A stretch of 64,000 nt of DNA from Locusta migratoria (GCA_026315105.1 CM048745.1:756544006-756608005); one strand, 5' to 3'; shown: positions 1 through 10,959, counted from the first letter of the stretch. Numbers and translations: made by a program. Notes: a model not told the origin generated them from the sequence alone.

Positions 1-664
1 AGTCGCAAGAGCTGTCTGCGCTCGCTGGAAGGCTTCCCCATTTCTTCAGGTTGGTCTTTCATCGGGGCACGCCCAGTCTTAGGCGGTTGATGGACCTCCA
101 TACAGGATATTGTAGGTTTGCGCCACGTTTGCGGCGATACGTCTGCGGGCAGTGAGCTCTTCGATGTTGCCTCTGGTGCTCTCTGTAGTGGCACTTTCCT
201 GGAAAAGAAACTCTTGCGGAATTTAAGGCGGGACCTTGCTGCCTGGTGGCCATACAGAGGATGTCGGTGGTCAGTCTCCTGCTTTGTTTCCTCATTGTCT
301 ACAGGATATTGGGATACAATTTCTTTACTAGTGTTGGCTACAAGCATCCTGAGATGATCCTCGCTGTATCGTTGACCGGAATATCGACTTGCTTAGCGTA
401 CGCTGAAGCGTTCCACACAGGAGCAGCACACTCAGCGGCTGATACACAAAGCGCAAGTGCGGTTGGCTCCTCAGCCGCTGCCAACCAGCTTCTTAAGTAT
501 CCCATTACGCGCACTGACTTCTTGTTTCACGTTAAGACACTGCTGTCCATACGTTAAAGCCCTGACCAGAGTGACACCTAGTTAGACTGATGTTGGGCAA
601 AGTTTCAGTTGCTCTTCTCGCCATGTGATGTCCAGCTTGTGATGCGCCTCCCTGAACATCATTT
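1..664. other. unassigned sequence at the window edge
   Basis: No gene recognised. Short overlapping open frames occur on both strands, but none carries a motif I know. The stretch may include the unrecognisable upstream part of the LINE that becomes readable at about 665. Confidence 0.4.
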
Positions 665-1700
665 TCTCAGGGATCCCTTCTACTTGGCTGAACTCTAAAA
701 TGCCGTCTCCAGTCTGAAGAAGCATAAGGCTGCAGGTGTCGATGACCTTAGAGTCGAACAGATTAACAACTTCTGCCGTAAAACGATGGAGTGGGCTACT
801 AAGCCTAATGAAGACATCTGTCACCAAGCTACACATCCCTAAAATCTGCCGGAAGTCTCGAGTCATTGTAATACTTACGCCTCGGAAGGAACCAACTGAT
901 CCGAAAAATTTTCGACCCTTCTGCCTTTTATGCCATACGTTCAAGAACGGCTGGTACTTAACCGATTCAATGCCACCCTCGAAGAGAAGTTCATCCCGCA
1001 ATAAACTTGCTTTCGTGCTGGGAAATCATTCTGTAGCCAGATCTTGAATCTAACCCAGCACAGATTTTGAGCGTGGTGAGATTACTGGAGTCGCCTTTCT
1101 TGCTCTAACTGCTGCATATGACACTGTGAACCGTAGGAAAATGTTAAAGAAAGTGTACGACCTTACTAAGGACTACCAACTAACATCCGTTATTAGCACC
1201 TCCCTTCATAACAGAAGGAAGGAAGGAAGCTTAGAGTTTAACGTCTCGTCGACAGCTTGGTCATTAGAGACGGAGCTAACGCTCGGAGTTTTGGGTGATG
1301 ACGGGGAAGGAAATCAGCCGTGCCCTTTGAAAGGAACCATCCCGGCATTTGCGTGGAGAGAAATCACGGAAAACCTAAATCTGGATGGCCCGGGTGGATT
1401 TGAACCACCGCCCTCTAGAATACGAGTCAAGTGCGTTACCACTGCGCCACCTCGCTCGGTTTCAGAACAAAAGATTTCAAATCTCTTTACAGAGTAAGGG
1501 GAGTAGATGGCGAAAGTAGAAGAATGGTCTCCCCCAATGTAGTGCGCTTGTTGCAGTACTGTACAACATCTACACAAATGATCAGCCAATACCAGCAAAT
1601 ACCGGGCTCTTCATCTGTGCCGATGACACAGCAGTAGCTGTTCAGGGGCCAATCTATAAAGAAGTAGGGGGGGACTGTCTCTAGCAATGGATGGACTCTC
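665..1700 (+). pseudogene. jockey/BS-type LINE reverse transcriptase fragment, split by a SINE
   Basis: This is a decayed non-LTR retrotransposon reverse transcriptase whose product would copy element RNA at a nicked target. It is read in shifting forward frames. Landmarks in order are KAAGVDDL near 730, EPTDPKNFRPF near 890-920, TAAYDTVNRRKML near 1108-1146, LYNIYTNDQP at 1559-1588 and the catalytic box FICADD at 1610-1627 (the YADD equivalent). The block between the palm motifs is interrupted by a minus-strand SINE at about 1228-1460. Frameshifts, stops and missing N- and C-terminal parts make it clearly dead. The family assignment rests on remembered motif patterns; the presence of a reverse transcriptase is firm. 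Confidence 0.8.
1228..1462 (-). mobile_element. SINE family B (tRNA-headed), inserted in the LINE
   Basis: Read on the minus strand it starts CCGAGCGAGGTGGCGCAGTG (tRNA box A type) and has a box B-like GGTTCAAATCCACC. The body gives the CCTGATTTAGGTTTTCCGTG and CCGGGATGGTTCCTTT type segments, and the end reads GTCGACGAGACGTTAAA. The same body recurs at 5408, 19231, 22080, 53268 and 58288. It separates two parts of the LINE reverse transcriptase, so it is the younger insertion. Confidence 0.8.
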
Positions 1701-1709
1701 CAAGTACTA

Positions 1710-2645
1710 CGATAATTTATATTTATAGTGATATATCCGTGTAAACGAAATGCTTCGTCACGATACTGTGATGTTTCAAATCTATTATATTTCTCATCAT
1801 GAAGAGCTAGTATACCACATAATACCACGTGATAGAAGAACTGAAAAATACCAGCGCATCATGCAACTCGACGGTGAAGACGGCTGTACTGTTTCTTTGC
1901 CGCCTCTCTACGTTCCGTGTGAACGTACATCTGGTGACGGAGTTCCGCTTCTAAACATATCCCGCTCCGTGGAAAGTTTACGGCAAGATCATAATATTTT
2001 ACAGTGTCGTCACTCTGTTTACGTGTGCAGATGGACGCGACGTACTTGTTTTAGTTTTTGTCTGACGACGTCACAAAAACGGACCTCTTCAATTGACAGC
2101 GCCTCGCTGGTAGCACAGTGAGTCGGCATCATGTGGTTACAGGCACATAGAAATACCCCTGCCTTCTCTTCATCCTCTCTTTCGCATTCTGGGAAGCCCT
2201 GTATTAGGTGACACGCCGAATACATTCGCGGCTTTGCAACAAGGTCAGTCAGGTGAATGTAGTTTTATCTTCGGAAAATAGAAAATTTATAATTATCGCT
2301 GAGGTGATTCACGTGATAAACTGAATAACCGATGTTTTATGAAGCTCAAAGGAACTAGGGAATTAAAAGTAATTTTTCGACTCATGATGAAACATTCCTT
2401 ACAACAGATAATTTGTTTCCCTCCGCAAAAAGCAAATAAACTTTTTGTCATTTTCAATATCGCTGAGCTAGAGTATCCGAGGAACATTACACGACAGAAT
2501 AGCGCCAGAAGCTTCGTAGGTCACCAGTTGAAGAAATGGACATGGTTCTTTGTAACACCAACAAGTGAACTGTTAAACTTCTTGGAAAAGTGAATTTGTG
2601 TAACTAGACTGCGCAGCAACTTCTATCAATTATTATTCTGTGCCA
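1710..2645. other. unassigned sequence
   Basis: Beyond the LINE motifs I see no coding motif, repeat or RNA gene. The open frames are short and mutually overlapping. Confidence 0.4.
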
Positions 2646-2647
2646 CG

Positions 2648-2834
2648 CAGGAATGGCCGTGCGATCTAAAGCGTTCTGTCGCGGATTGCGCGGTAGCTCC
2701 GCGTCGGAGGTTCGAGTCCTCCTTCGGATGCGGATACGTGCATAGTTCTTAGTATACGTTATTGTAATTAGTTTGTAAGTCTCGGGCGGTGACGCAAGCA
2801 GTTTGGTCCCTTAGGATTACAAACATTTGAATAT
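2648..2834 (+). mobile_element. degenerate SINE, hairpin-tail superfamily (variant head)
   Basis: A tRNA-like head with box B GGTTCGAGTCC is followed by TTCGGATGCGGA (the usual text is CTCGGGCATGGATATTTGTGCC), an AGTTTGTAAGT stretch and the end ACAAACATTTGAATATTTG. The hairpin segment is degraded. It differs from the main family in the anticodon half. Confidence 0.65.
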
Positions 2835-2843
2835 TTGTTAGCT

Positions 2844-3032
2844 GCGGCGGAATAGCCGTGCGCACTAAGGCTCCTTGCTGTGGTGCGCGCGGCTATTCGT
2901 CATCGGAGATTCGAGTCCTCCCTCGAGCATGGGTGTTTGTGTTGTTCTCAGGTTAAGTTAGTTTAAGTAGTTTATAAGTTTAGGGACCGATGACCACTGC
3001 AGTTAGGTACCACAACTTAACAAACATTTGAA
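2844..3032 (+). mobile_element. SINE, hairpin-tail superfamily (variant head)
   Basis: The head is GGCGGAATAGCCGTGCGCAC, with box B-like GATTCGAGTCC, CTCGAGCATGGGTGTTTGTG, TTTATAAGTTTAGGGACCGATGACC and the end AACAAACATTTGAATATA. It lies directly against the inverted repeat at 3040-3262, whose arms begin with nearly the same TATTTGTTGGC text that flanks this SINE. Confidence 0.7.
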
Positions 3033-3052
3033 TATACATTATTTGTTGGCAA

Positions 3053-3086
3053 ATCCGGATTTCGACCACTGTATGGTCATTATCAA
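3053..3086 (-). ncRNA. hammerhead-like motif, degenerate core (left arm)
   Basis: This is the mirror image of the motif at 3216-3249. The core reads TTGATAA instead of CTGANGA, then an extra T, a 5-bp stem with a 5-nt loop, GAAA, and the palindrome ATCCGGAT. Two core positions differ, so cleavage is not expected from this copy. Confidence 0.35.
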
Positions 3087-3215
3087 TGCTTAAAATAAAT
3101 TAAAATACTTAAAATATCTCGACCTCCATGTAGGAGGTTGCGTTTGTACTGACGCAGCTGTTACAATCCTACATGGAGGTCGAGATATTTTAAGTATTTT
3201 AATTTATTTTAAGCA

Positions 3216-3249
3216 TTGATAATGACCATACAGTGGTCGAAATCCGGAT
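3216..3249 (+). ncRNA. hammerhead-like motif, degenerate core (right arm)
   Basis: The order is TTGATAA (3216-3222), T, stem-loop 3224-3238, GAAA 3239-3242 and TCCGGAT. AACAAATAAA follows within 20 bases. The layout matches the better copies at 52341 and 52680, but the first core box is decayed. Confidence 0.35.
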
Positions 3250-3262
3250 TTGCCAACAAATA

Positions 3263-4840
3263 AAGAATTTATATTTATGACGACTGATTGCTGAATAATT
3301 ACCACAAATCAAATACAGCCGTGGAGCACCCATTCCAATATGGAATCGAGCCTGATTTGAATATACGTTATTTTCTTGTTATTGGTTTTGGCTCGTATAC
3401 TATAGCCACATCTAGCATCAGTTATTTATTGGTCCGTTTTAATGTCCAGTACCTTTTTGTACTTTTGATTGTCGTTCTTTATGCTCTTTGGCCATGTTGT
3501 GCTGTGTATTTCTGTATGTTCCCTTTAGACATTGTATCTTTACACTGTGCTATAATTAAATTTGCCAAATCTTCTAATTCACGCTTTGTTCTCGTGATTC
3601 CCGCTAGTTCTTTCTTCACATGTGATAGTTATACTGCCAGAAATAAAAATTAATACACACTCTTTAAGCTTTCCCCAATACTCAAGATTTATTGTTGAAA
3701 CAATGCAGATGGAGTACATGAAATGTCTACATTTACAGATCAACAGCTGAAGTGGTGTAGATGCATGCTAAAACGCTAATATTAGTAAGTGGTGTATACT
3801 CTACGAGTGGCAATGCAGGAACTGATTCCAGCATCCATTCGACCAGATTGTTGGAGAATCCAGTCTTGCGTTACATTATTCCACGCGATAGTATGGGAGT
3901 TCCGACATTGGGGTCTCAATACATATTTTCTTTAATTCTGTATTGTATTTGCGAAAAGTTAGCATCTATCATTCAGTTAATACCAGACAGAGATAGAATC
4001 TGCGTTTGGATCACACCTCCTTGACCCTTGTGCAGAAAGGTGTGCAGCATTCTGCCGCATCCATTTTTAATAAGCTGCCGTACCAGAAGAATTCAAAGAG
4101 CTTAGTAGTAATTTTTGTGGTAACCATGGGAACATCTGCAGTAACATTTAGTTGACATTTATTATTGAAAGATACTGCATTGGAATTTCTTATGCACATT
4201 GAATTTCACTGAATATATAACACGTAGTAACTAAACTGGTTGTGCACAAGTAGCTCAGTGACATACGGTAGCCCAACTCACTTCCTCTTTCCGTCTGTTT
4301 CAGGGTTGTTTTGGCTTTTATCGATACTTAACTCATTTCCAGTCTCCTTCTAAAAGTTACTACATGTTTACCAACTACTTATTGTTAATGAACTGAAAAC
4401 CGGACACTGCCCTGGTATTTATTTCTTCTAATCTCCTTTTTCCTCCTCTCTTTCTCCATTTCCTGTTTCCCTCCTCCTCCTTCTCCCTCCACCCATTCTC
4501 CTGTATCTATGTGCTCTTACTAATCCAGGCAAATTAGTAAGATATCAGCAAATGGGGAAAACATTTATATAGTTTGAAATTTCGGGAAAATACTCATATG
4601 GGGTGTAGAAATAAGAAACAGAAATGTTCCTCTTCGTATCGAGGGAGCGTCCCCCTTTTTTCCCCTGCAAGTCACTTTGTACCAAATTTTAAATTTATAT
4701 GTAAAAAAGACTCATTTTTCGAACAGATTTCTTATTAGTAAATATATTCCTCACAAAATTAGCTTACTGTGCCACTTTTTATTCACTGGTTTCGTATGGC
4801 ATCGTATTTTGAGGTAATTCATCATTGAGTAAAAATGTAT
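3263..4840. other. AT-rich unassigned stretch
   Basis: No recognisable gene. The 121-codon frame at 3288-3653 is T-rich and hydrophobic as expected by chance. A polypyrimidine tract lies near 4435-4500. No target duplications or terminal repeats were found. Confidence 0.4.
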
Positions 4841-4844
4841 TCAT

Positions 4845-5230
4845 TACACAAAAACGTGTAATCAGAATTGTCGGTGGAAACTACCCAAGAACGTCCTACA
4901 GACATCTGTTTAAGGATTTAGGTATCCTCACAGTACATATATTCATTTATGAAATTTATTGTTAGTAATCCCACCCAGTTCAAAAGTAATAGCAGTGTGC
5001 ATAGTTATGACACCAGGAGACAGGATGATCTTCACAATTCAGGGTTAAATCTGACTTTGGCACAGAAAGGGGTGAATTATGTTGCCACAAAAGTCTTCGA
5101 TCACCTACCAGACAGCATCAAAAGCGTGACATGTAGCCAACTAGCATGTAAAAATACATAAACAGAATTTCTTAATGACAACTCCTATTCATTGAATTTT
5201 TATACATAAATTAGTAAATCTAAAAAAAAA
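4845..5230 (+). pseudogene. C-terminal fragment of a CR1/jockey-type LINE ORF2
   Basis: Forward translation gives a degraded series resembling RIVGGNYPRTSYRHLFKDLG, then a frame (4949-5161) with SVHSYDTRRQDDLH and a VFDHLPDSIK segment. This is the typical tail after the reverse transcriptase of insect LINEs, where Y-T-R and FNxLP are common. The same order is found at 57850-58268 in the larger LINE fragment. No catalytic motif remains; it is a 5'-truncated copy. Confidence 0.7.
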
Positions 5231-5407
5231 TGTTTCATGTAATATTTTGTGTAATATAATATCTTGTACAGACACCTTTTATTAACCTGACACATTTCAC
5301 ACCATTACGAAGTGTTGCATTCGTGATATATGGAACATGTATTAATGTAATTATTTTATCCTGGAAGTATTAAAGGAAAAAAAAATCAGTAGTATTTGAA
5401 AAGTATC

Positions 5408-5480
5408 GTCGACAAGATTACGGCTGGGAAAGCAGTAAGCTGTGCCCTCTCATAGGAAGCATCCCGGCATTCGCCTAAAC
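5408..5480 (-). mobile_element. fragment of SINE family B
   Basis: The plus-strand text GTCGACAAGATTACGG followed by GCTGTGCCCTCTCATAGGAA and CATCCCGGCATTCGCC is the reverse complement of the 3' half of family B. The head is missing. Confidence 0.6.
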
Positions 5481-5874
5481 ACATTCTCGTCATTCTGTAA
5501 ATTGTATGTTGTGGTGTCTGCGTTTTCAGACGTGTGAGTGCTGATGCAGACCATGATCGACCTCTTACGGAAATCGTGGCACTACGTCAATAAATTTCTA
5601 ACTTTTCCGTTTATGTAATTCGATGCCTACTGGCAACTCATTTATTTAAAGCCTTTGTGTCTGAGGATTGTGTTTCTCCCATTGTAGCGGTGCGCGTATT
5701 CATGATTTTTTGACCCAATATTTTTATTGTGTCTCATCGTCGGGATCCGGTTGTATTCAAATCCCCGAAGCTTCTATTTTAATATCTATTAGTCTGAAAG
5801 TGGTGTAAGTTCATTCTTTTAAGGAAACGAGTGATCACTTAGAATAATTTTACACTACATTAATCACAAGATAT
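5481..5874. other. unassigned stretch
   Basis: No gene, repeat or RNA recognised between the SINE fragment and the next full SINE. Confidence 0.4.
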
Positions 5875-5885
5875 GTGATATCTTA

Positions 5886-6077
5886 GCCGGTCGCGGTGGC
5901 CGAGGGGACTGAGGCGCTTGAGTCACGGTCTGCACGGCCACTACGGTCGGGGTGTCGAATCCCCCCTCGGGCATGGATATTTGTGCCGTCCTTAATATTA
6001 GTTAGTTCATAAGTAGTTTGTAAGTTTAGGGACTGATGACCCTGTAGTTAAGTCCCATAAGCTATACAAACATTTTT
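5886..6077 (+). mobile_element. SINE family A, full length, with target duplication
   Basis: Main SINE of the window. It has a Leu/Ser-type tRNA head (box A region GTGGCCGAGGGG, box B here slightly damaged as GGTGTCGAATCC), then CTCGGGCATGGATATTTGTG, a short repeated AGTTCATAAGTAGTTTGTAAG part, the hairpin GGGACTGATGACC...AGTCCC and a CAAACATTT end. It is flanked by the perfect 11-bp duplication GTGATATCTTA (5875-5885 and 6078-6088). It would be transcribed by RNA polymerase III and moved by a LINE. Confidence 0.95.
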
Positions 6078-6246
6078 GTGATATCTTAACTACGTCATAA
6101 AACTTTTTCGCCGAAGGATCGGATAAAACTGTATTCACTGCCGTTTCTTGCATCTGGCAAGTAAGAATATATGAGACGTTAGACTATTGCTGATATCACA
6201 ATTGATCGTGTCGAGAGTGGGCCTGTGTGAACTTATTTAGCGATTG

Positions 6247-6431
6247 TTTGTATAGTCTATGGGACTCAACTACGGGGTCATCAGTCCCTAAACTTACAAA
6301 CTACTTATGAACTACTTACGAACTAGGACGGCACAAATATCCATGCCCGAGGGGGGATTCGAACCCCCGACCGTAGTGGCCGTGCGGACCGTGACTGAAG
6401 CGCCTTAGTCCCCTCGGCCACCGCGGCCGGC
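6247..6431 (-). mobile_element. SINE family A, full length
   Basis: Same family in opposite orientation, box B GGTTCGAATCC intact. The flanks TTTAGCGATTG (6236-6246) and TTTAACGATTG (6432-6442) match at 10 of 11 positions, so one base has changed since insertion. Confidence 0.95.
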
Positions 6432-6442
6432 TTTAACGATTG

Positions 6443-7985
6443 CTACATTACTAGTGTGACTGATTTCCTGCTATCTTACGACAGAGATTTTCATGATCTG
6501 AATGTTGGGCGTGGCAGCAGGACGTAACCCTCACACTCAAGAGGGCACCAACGTTCCGTAAGCACATCGCGTCCTAAATTGGCCGGGGTCAATTGCAGAC
6601 GCTGCCATCTTCAGACTGCGTCGTCGCGTTGGCCGCCAGTTCTGCGCCTGGCTCCTCAGACGTGCTCGGGTAAGCACAGCGGCACCATCTGCCGTTTGTT
6701 GCCGCTCGCAGCAAGAGCGCCGTATTCATCGGAGTCAAAGTGACTGCACACATGACGCCTAGAAAAACAGCGTTCTTACTGCCGCCGCAAAACCGAAGAG
6801 ATCTTTTGTACTACCCTCATCTGTTCTTCTCTGTATTTTCCCCGCCAGTTCTCGACTTGAGCAAGTCGTAAAAATTCCGCAGAAGTTATCCAATAGTAAC
6901 GATTGAATTTTTTGAGACTTCATCTTTCATATTAAATGTAAGGCTGTCCGCCAAACAAGGTGTAAAACATTTCGCAGTTCTCAATATTTTTAAGTAAAGT
7001 GCTATGCCTACGTGACTACTCGTTAGCAACGGAGAAATTATCCACTTCCTTGACGGTTGTTCAGAGGAGTCGTTTCCAGGCATGTTTTCTAAATTCCTAA
7101 AGGTTTTGTTCGGATTTCACAAGGAAATGGCTTCATGTATTTTGAGACGATTACGTTTTCCCGGTGTTTATCAAAACCTCACGCCATATTGCTGCAGCCC
7201 CCATCCATGTTTCAGTCTACAGGAATCAGCGGCCACCCACACGGGAAACTACAGATAATAATTAGAAGGCTCCATTCGGTGCCCACAGAACAGAGGGTGT
7301 TCAAAAACTCTCCCGGATTCTTTGACACGGGGTAGCACTCATCAAAACAATAAAAATAAATTAAATAACCAACGGTCTTATATCGCATACCTTCTGAGCA
7401 ACACTTGTTTGTAGGAGGTGGCGTCCATTCGTGGCACTCCTCTGCCATACGGCCCGAAGAATGACGCACCTTTTTGAGTATACCCGGATGTTGTTCCAGT
7501 ACTTGCTGTCGCGTATTGCAGACGTGACCCTGGATTTGAAACGCGTAGGCCGCTACCTTCAAGTGTCCCCATAACCAAATATCTATAGTCGGCATCAGCT
7601 ACGAAGGCGGCCCGTTTTTCAGCCATTGTGCGTATCCTCTCCCCCCCCCCCCCCCCCACCTATCCATTACCGCACTGGTAGCCTATAATGTTCCTTCTGT
7701 GGGCGCGTGGCTGGCCTCGAGTTACGCAATGTTTCTCCCGCAGGCGCAACTGTTGGCGCCCGGCCGTAGTTCCTCCCCTCCACCTCTATGCGCGGAAGCG
7801 CCTTCTTACGTGAGGCCAGGTATAGTGGTTGATGTCGTGAGATCGAGCAGGCCGAGGTGTGGGGCCACGCCGACCACTGCAGCGCTCCTGAAACGTCTGC
7901 ATCACATATTTGCCCACGTTGTGACGAAAGTGTGCTGCTGCGCCACCGTGCATAAATCACATCTAGTCGTTAATGACATGGAACA
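6443..7985. other. unassigned stretch with a C homopolymer
   Basis: No gene recognised. It contains a run of about 20 C near 7637-7657. The short frames around 7200-7960 overlap on both strands and show no motif. Confidence 0.4.
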
Positions 7986-7989
7986 ACCT

Positions 7990-8640
7990 CCAGGAAACTT
8001 CCTGGCAGATTAAAATTGTGTGCCGGAACCGGGACTCGAACCTGGGATCTTTGCCTTTCGCGCGCAAGGGCACTACCGACTGTGCTATCCGGACACGACT
8101 CACGATGCCGCCTCACAACTTTACTTCCGTCAGTACCTCGCCTCCTATTTTCCAAACTTCACAGAAGCTCTCCTGCGAACCATGCAAGACTAGCAATTCA
8201 AATGTTTGTAGAGTCTATGGGACTTAACTACGGGGTCATCAGTCCCTAAACTTACAAACTACTTATGAACTAGCTACAACTAAGGACGGCACAAATATCC
8301 ATGCCCGAGGGGTATTCGAACCCCCGACCGTAGTGGCCGTGCAGACCGTGACTGAAGCGCCTCAGTCCCCTCGGCCACCGCGGCCGGCGCAAGACTAGCA
8401 CTCCTGGATGAAAGGATATGGTGGAGACATGGCTTAGCCACAGCCTAAAGGATGTTTCCAGAATGAAACTTTCACTCTGCAGCGGAGTTGTGAGTCGGCA
8501 TCGTGAGCTGTGTCGGGATAGCACAGTCGGTAGTGCGCTTGCCCGCGAAAGGCAAAGGTCCCAGGTTCGAGTCCCGGTTCCGGCACACAATTTTAATCTG
8601 CCAGGAAGTTTCATATCAGCGCACACTCCGCTGCAGAAAT
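7990..8640. repeat. family C fold-back repeat with tRNA-like heads
   Basis: The left end is CTTCCTGGCAGATTAAAATT and the right end its reverse complement (about 8590-8610). Each end carries a tRNA-like unit in opposite orientation: GTCGGGATAGCACAGTCGG (box A type) and GGTTCGAGTCCCGG (box B). The middle contains the CTCCTGGAAGAAAGGATATG and TCACTCTGCAGCGGAGT segments shared with 47024 and 62366. A SINE A copy is inserted at 8196. It is not a functional tRNA gene, because the tRNA-like unit continues into repeat sequence and recurs in inverted pairs. Confidence 0.85.
8196..8388 (-). mobile_element. SINE family A nested in family C
   Basis: Full-length minus-strand copy with a perfect 12-bp target duplication GCAAGACTAGCA (8184-8195 and 8389-8400). 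The target is inside the family C repeat, so this SINE is younger than that repeat copy. Confidence 0.95.
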
Positions 8641-9792
8641 ACATTAATGAACAAGTCCAGATAATTCGCTCCATTTAACCTTTGCAGTAGCACCGCTATT
8701 AATCTACAGCTAAATCCGCCTGCTCAAACGTTTTGAGAATCGCTATTGATGCTCTCTTTCGTGAATTGCTTGGTGACTCTTACAACAGCCCATACATCTT
8801 TGTAATGGAAGTTGACCAAACCATCTCTTAATATATTTTTGGAAACTTTTTCGTGTCACTATGTTTGTGTCAACAGCACTATTATTTAAATTTATGAATA
8901 AAGAACTGTCTAGAATGCAATAATTTATTTCATTCAACTATTTTCAGTCTTATTTAGACCATCTTCAGGAATTTTGACTCCATCGATGTTGTGGAGCTGG
9001 CAGGTAGCTGGAGGCCTTCCAGTGCGTAACTGCTTAATACCCTGAGAGCGTCACTGCTTAATACCACTCTGCTAATATCCGCAACCAAGCATCGAGCAGT
9101 CCTTCCTGTAAACATGTGTTTATTTCACAAAGTATGCGTTTCCTGAGTCCTGTTCATTGGACTACCATCTTTCAGAGCATTCGACTATTTTTTTCGTATG
9201 TCTGATAGGCATCAAATGTACGATAGTATTGCGCTACCATTCTGCTGACAGGGAGAGTTTAGAATGCTTGGAGTAACTTTATACAAAAATGTATGTTTTA
9301 TATCTACCTTTGGCTCTCTTCGTTCGCCTAGGGGTGGACTAAATCATCTTGAGATGGCGTTGCTTTGAATTTCATAAAAACACGAAATATAAATAAGTAC
9401 GAACGAGTTGTTAACACTGTAAGGATTGCTAGGTTGGATATAGGTTCTCCTATAAATCAAGTACTCAACTACAGTTGATTTATAGTTTCAAATAAAAAAG
9501 TTTATTAATCTTTTGGTGCTAACCAAGACTGGTGTGCACCTCAAGTCACTGAGATGCAGTATAAATAGCTCGAGCCCCCAATGTAGTGAATACAAGTCAA
9601 CATATAAACATCTCACTATGCTCATAGCTACGAATTACAGAAGTGAAAATAAAACCAAGTCCCCAGTACTGTATCAGAGACTAAGTTCAAAACCCGAATA
9701 TTTCCAAGCCAGCTGGACGCGAAATATTTCTGACACTTAACTGACTTGAACGGCCTCGACGCCGCTGATGTCACAAAATGACTTCCTTACCC
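8641..9792. other. mostly unassigned; one hammerhead-like motif
   Basis: No gene recognised. It holds a hammerhead-like motif at 8937-8968. It also holds a perfect 11-bp inverted repeat (CTATAAATCAA at 9450-9460, complement at 9475-9485) followed by TTTCAAATAAAAAAG, which has no GAAA box and is not counted as the same motif. Confidence 0.4.
8937..8968 (-). ncRNA. hammerhead-like motif, intact core boxes
   Basis: Minus strand: CTGAAGA (8962-8968), extra T, stem-loop GGTCT/AAATA/AGACT (one G-T pair shared with the loop edge), GAAA, then ATAGTT and GAATGAAATAAATT. The core boxes match the consensus, but the run after GAAA is not self-complementary. It stands alone, without a mirror copy nearby. 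Confidence 0.4.
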
Positions 9793-9800
9793 TCTAAACC

Positions 9801-10393
9801 AGTATTTTTCAACCTGTGGGTCGTGACCCCCGGGGGTCGCCGTCACAGGTGGTGGTACTTGAACCATAAAGCAACTAGCCATTCAGTAATACCAGTTGAA
9901 CATTCAATGTTAAAATTACGGACTTCCTTGGGAAACAATCATTATCAAGTGAATAGATCATATATTGTTTTGTAATACAGAGTGTTAATGATGAATAAGC
10001 GGGAAGTCTGAAAATTGTTTTCAGAAACCACTCGATAGGTAAAACAACATGTAATTCAGAAAAATTTGAAATAAAAAGATGTACTTCTTTAGAAATTGTC
10101 CATAGAGTGCGACCTTCCTTAATGAGCATAATTCGCTTCTCAGCCTTGCCTGAAACCCGAAACATTAGTTTTCTGTCGGAAATCGCGTAAAAATAAGATG
10201 TGTTGATTTCCGAAAAATACGCAAAAAATCTACGTCCAACAATTTAAAAGAATGCTGTAGCGAAAGAAAGAAGATGAAATTTGTGTTCTTTGAGATAACC
10301 TAGTTGTTACGTTTCGTGAGGAGGGGGAGGGGCTGTTGCCAGAGTGTTTTTACTTGAAGGTGTCGCTTATTCGAAACGGTTGAAAAACACTTG
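9801..10393. mobile_element. hAT-like non-autonomous element (593 bp)
   Basis: The left end AGTATTTTTCAACCTGTGGG and the right end GGTTGAAAAACACTTG form terminal inverted repeats built on TTTTTCAACC. Flanks TCTAAACC (9793-9800) and TCTAAAGC (10394-10401) agree at 7 of 8, as expected of an aged 8-bp hAT duplication. The subterminal GGGTCGTGACCCC text is typical of hAT MITEs from memory. No transposase was found inside. Confidence 0.7.
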
Positions 10394-10669
10394 TCTAAAG
10401 CAAGCTGTTGCAAGTCTGCCCCGTGGGGCACGGGCGTCCGCGGCACTCATGAGCCGCCCTGCCAGCAGCGCCTGGAGGGAGGCCGCCCGCAAGGCTCTTT
10501 CCACCGCGCAGGCGCACTACTGCGTTACATGCCAGTACGTTGTAGCGCTTAGATGACGTCTTGTACTTGGCAGTGGACCAAGTGATAATCAGTTCTTGAA
10601 GCAGCCAAGTTGGGCAGAACAGTTGATTGGAAAAAATGGGTTGCCGCACTGGCTTGCGTGTCGTAAAAA

Positions 10670-10700
10670 AGAGAGAGAGAGAGAGAAAGAGAGTGAGAGA
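10670..10700 (+). repeat. (GA)n microsatellite
   Basis: Imperfect GA repeat, about 30 bases. Confidence 0.9.
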
Positions 10701-10907
10701 GAAACCAAAGGAACAAAATTTGGAATGTTGGATAGTCATCGACACCTTCGATTAGACTCGTATTTTATGCGTTGCCGCGCCGTTAATTTGCTTGCGAAAA
10801 AATTTACATTTTTGATCACAAAATGAAGAGGAACGGTACTGTCTACATATTAATTCATACGGTGCACGGCGGTGTGTGCTTCACAAGAGACTTCGTCATG
10901 ATCCTAT

Positions 10908-10909
<2 letters not shown>

Positions 10910-10956
<47 letters not shown>
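10910..10956 (+). repeat. poly-T tract
   Basis: About 47 T in a row; on the minus strand this could be the A tail of an unrecognised retroposon. No SINE head could be found next to it. Confidence 0.9.

Positions 10957-10959
<3 letters not shown>

Larger units (their letters stand above)
3040..3262. repeat. perfect inverted repeat, 96-bp arms, 31-bp spacer
   Basis: Positions 3040-3135 are the exact reverse complement of 3167-3262 by base-by-base comparison. The arms end in TATTTGTTGGCAAATCCGG. Near the end of each arm is a stem-loop (GACCA, TACAG, TGGTC) followed by GAAATCCGGAT, the same layout as the hammerhead-like motif seen elsewhere in the window. There is no coding content. It is a fold-back (palindromic) transposable element or a very recent inverted duplication. 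Confidence 0.9.

Noticed and set aside
3288..3653. 121-codon hydrophobic frame as a membrane protein
   Set aside because: Hydrophobicity follows from T-rich composition; no start context, motif or relative was seen.
6021..6060. CTGATGA in every SINE A tail as a hammerhead core
   Set aside because: The SINE tail forms a GGGACT/AGTCCC hairpin and has no GAAA box after a stem II. The CTGATGA is explained by the hairpin shared with the LINE 3' end.
7378..7960. Overlapping minus and plus frames near the C homopolymer
   Set aside because: Frames on both strands overlap, include the homopolymer-derived glycine run and lack motifs.
9450..9485. 11-bp inverted repeat plus AAATAAAAAAG as another hammerhead-like motif
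   Set aside because: It lacks both the CTGANGA box and the GAAA box.
10910..10956. Poly-T tract as the tail of a recognised retroposon
   Set aside because: No SINE head or LINE 3' end is identifiable next to it; kept only as a homopolymer.
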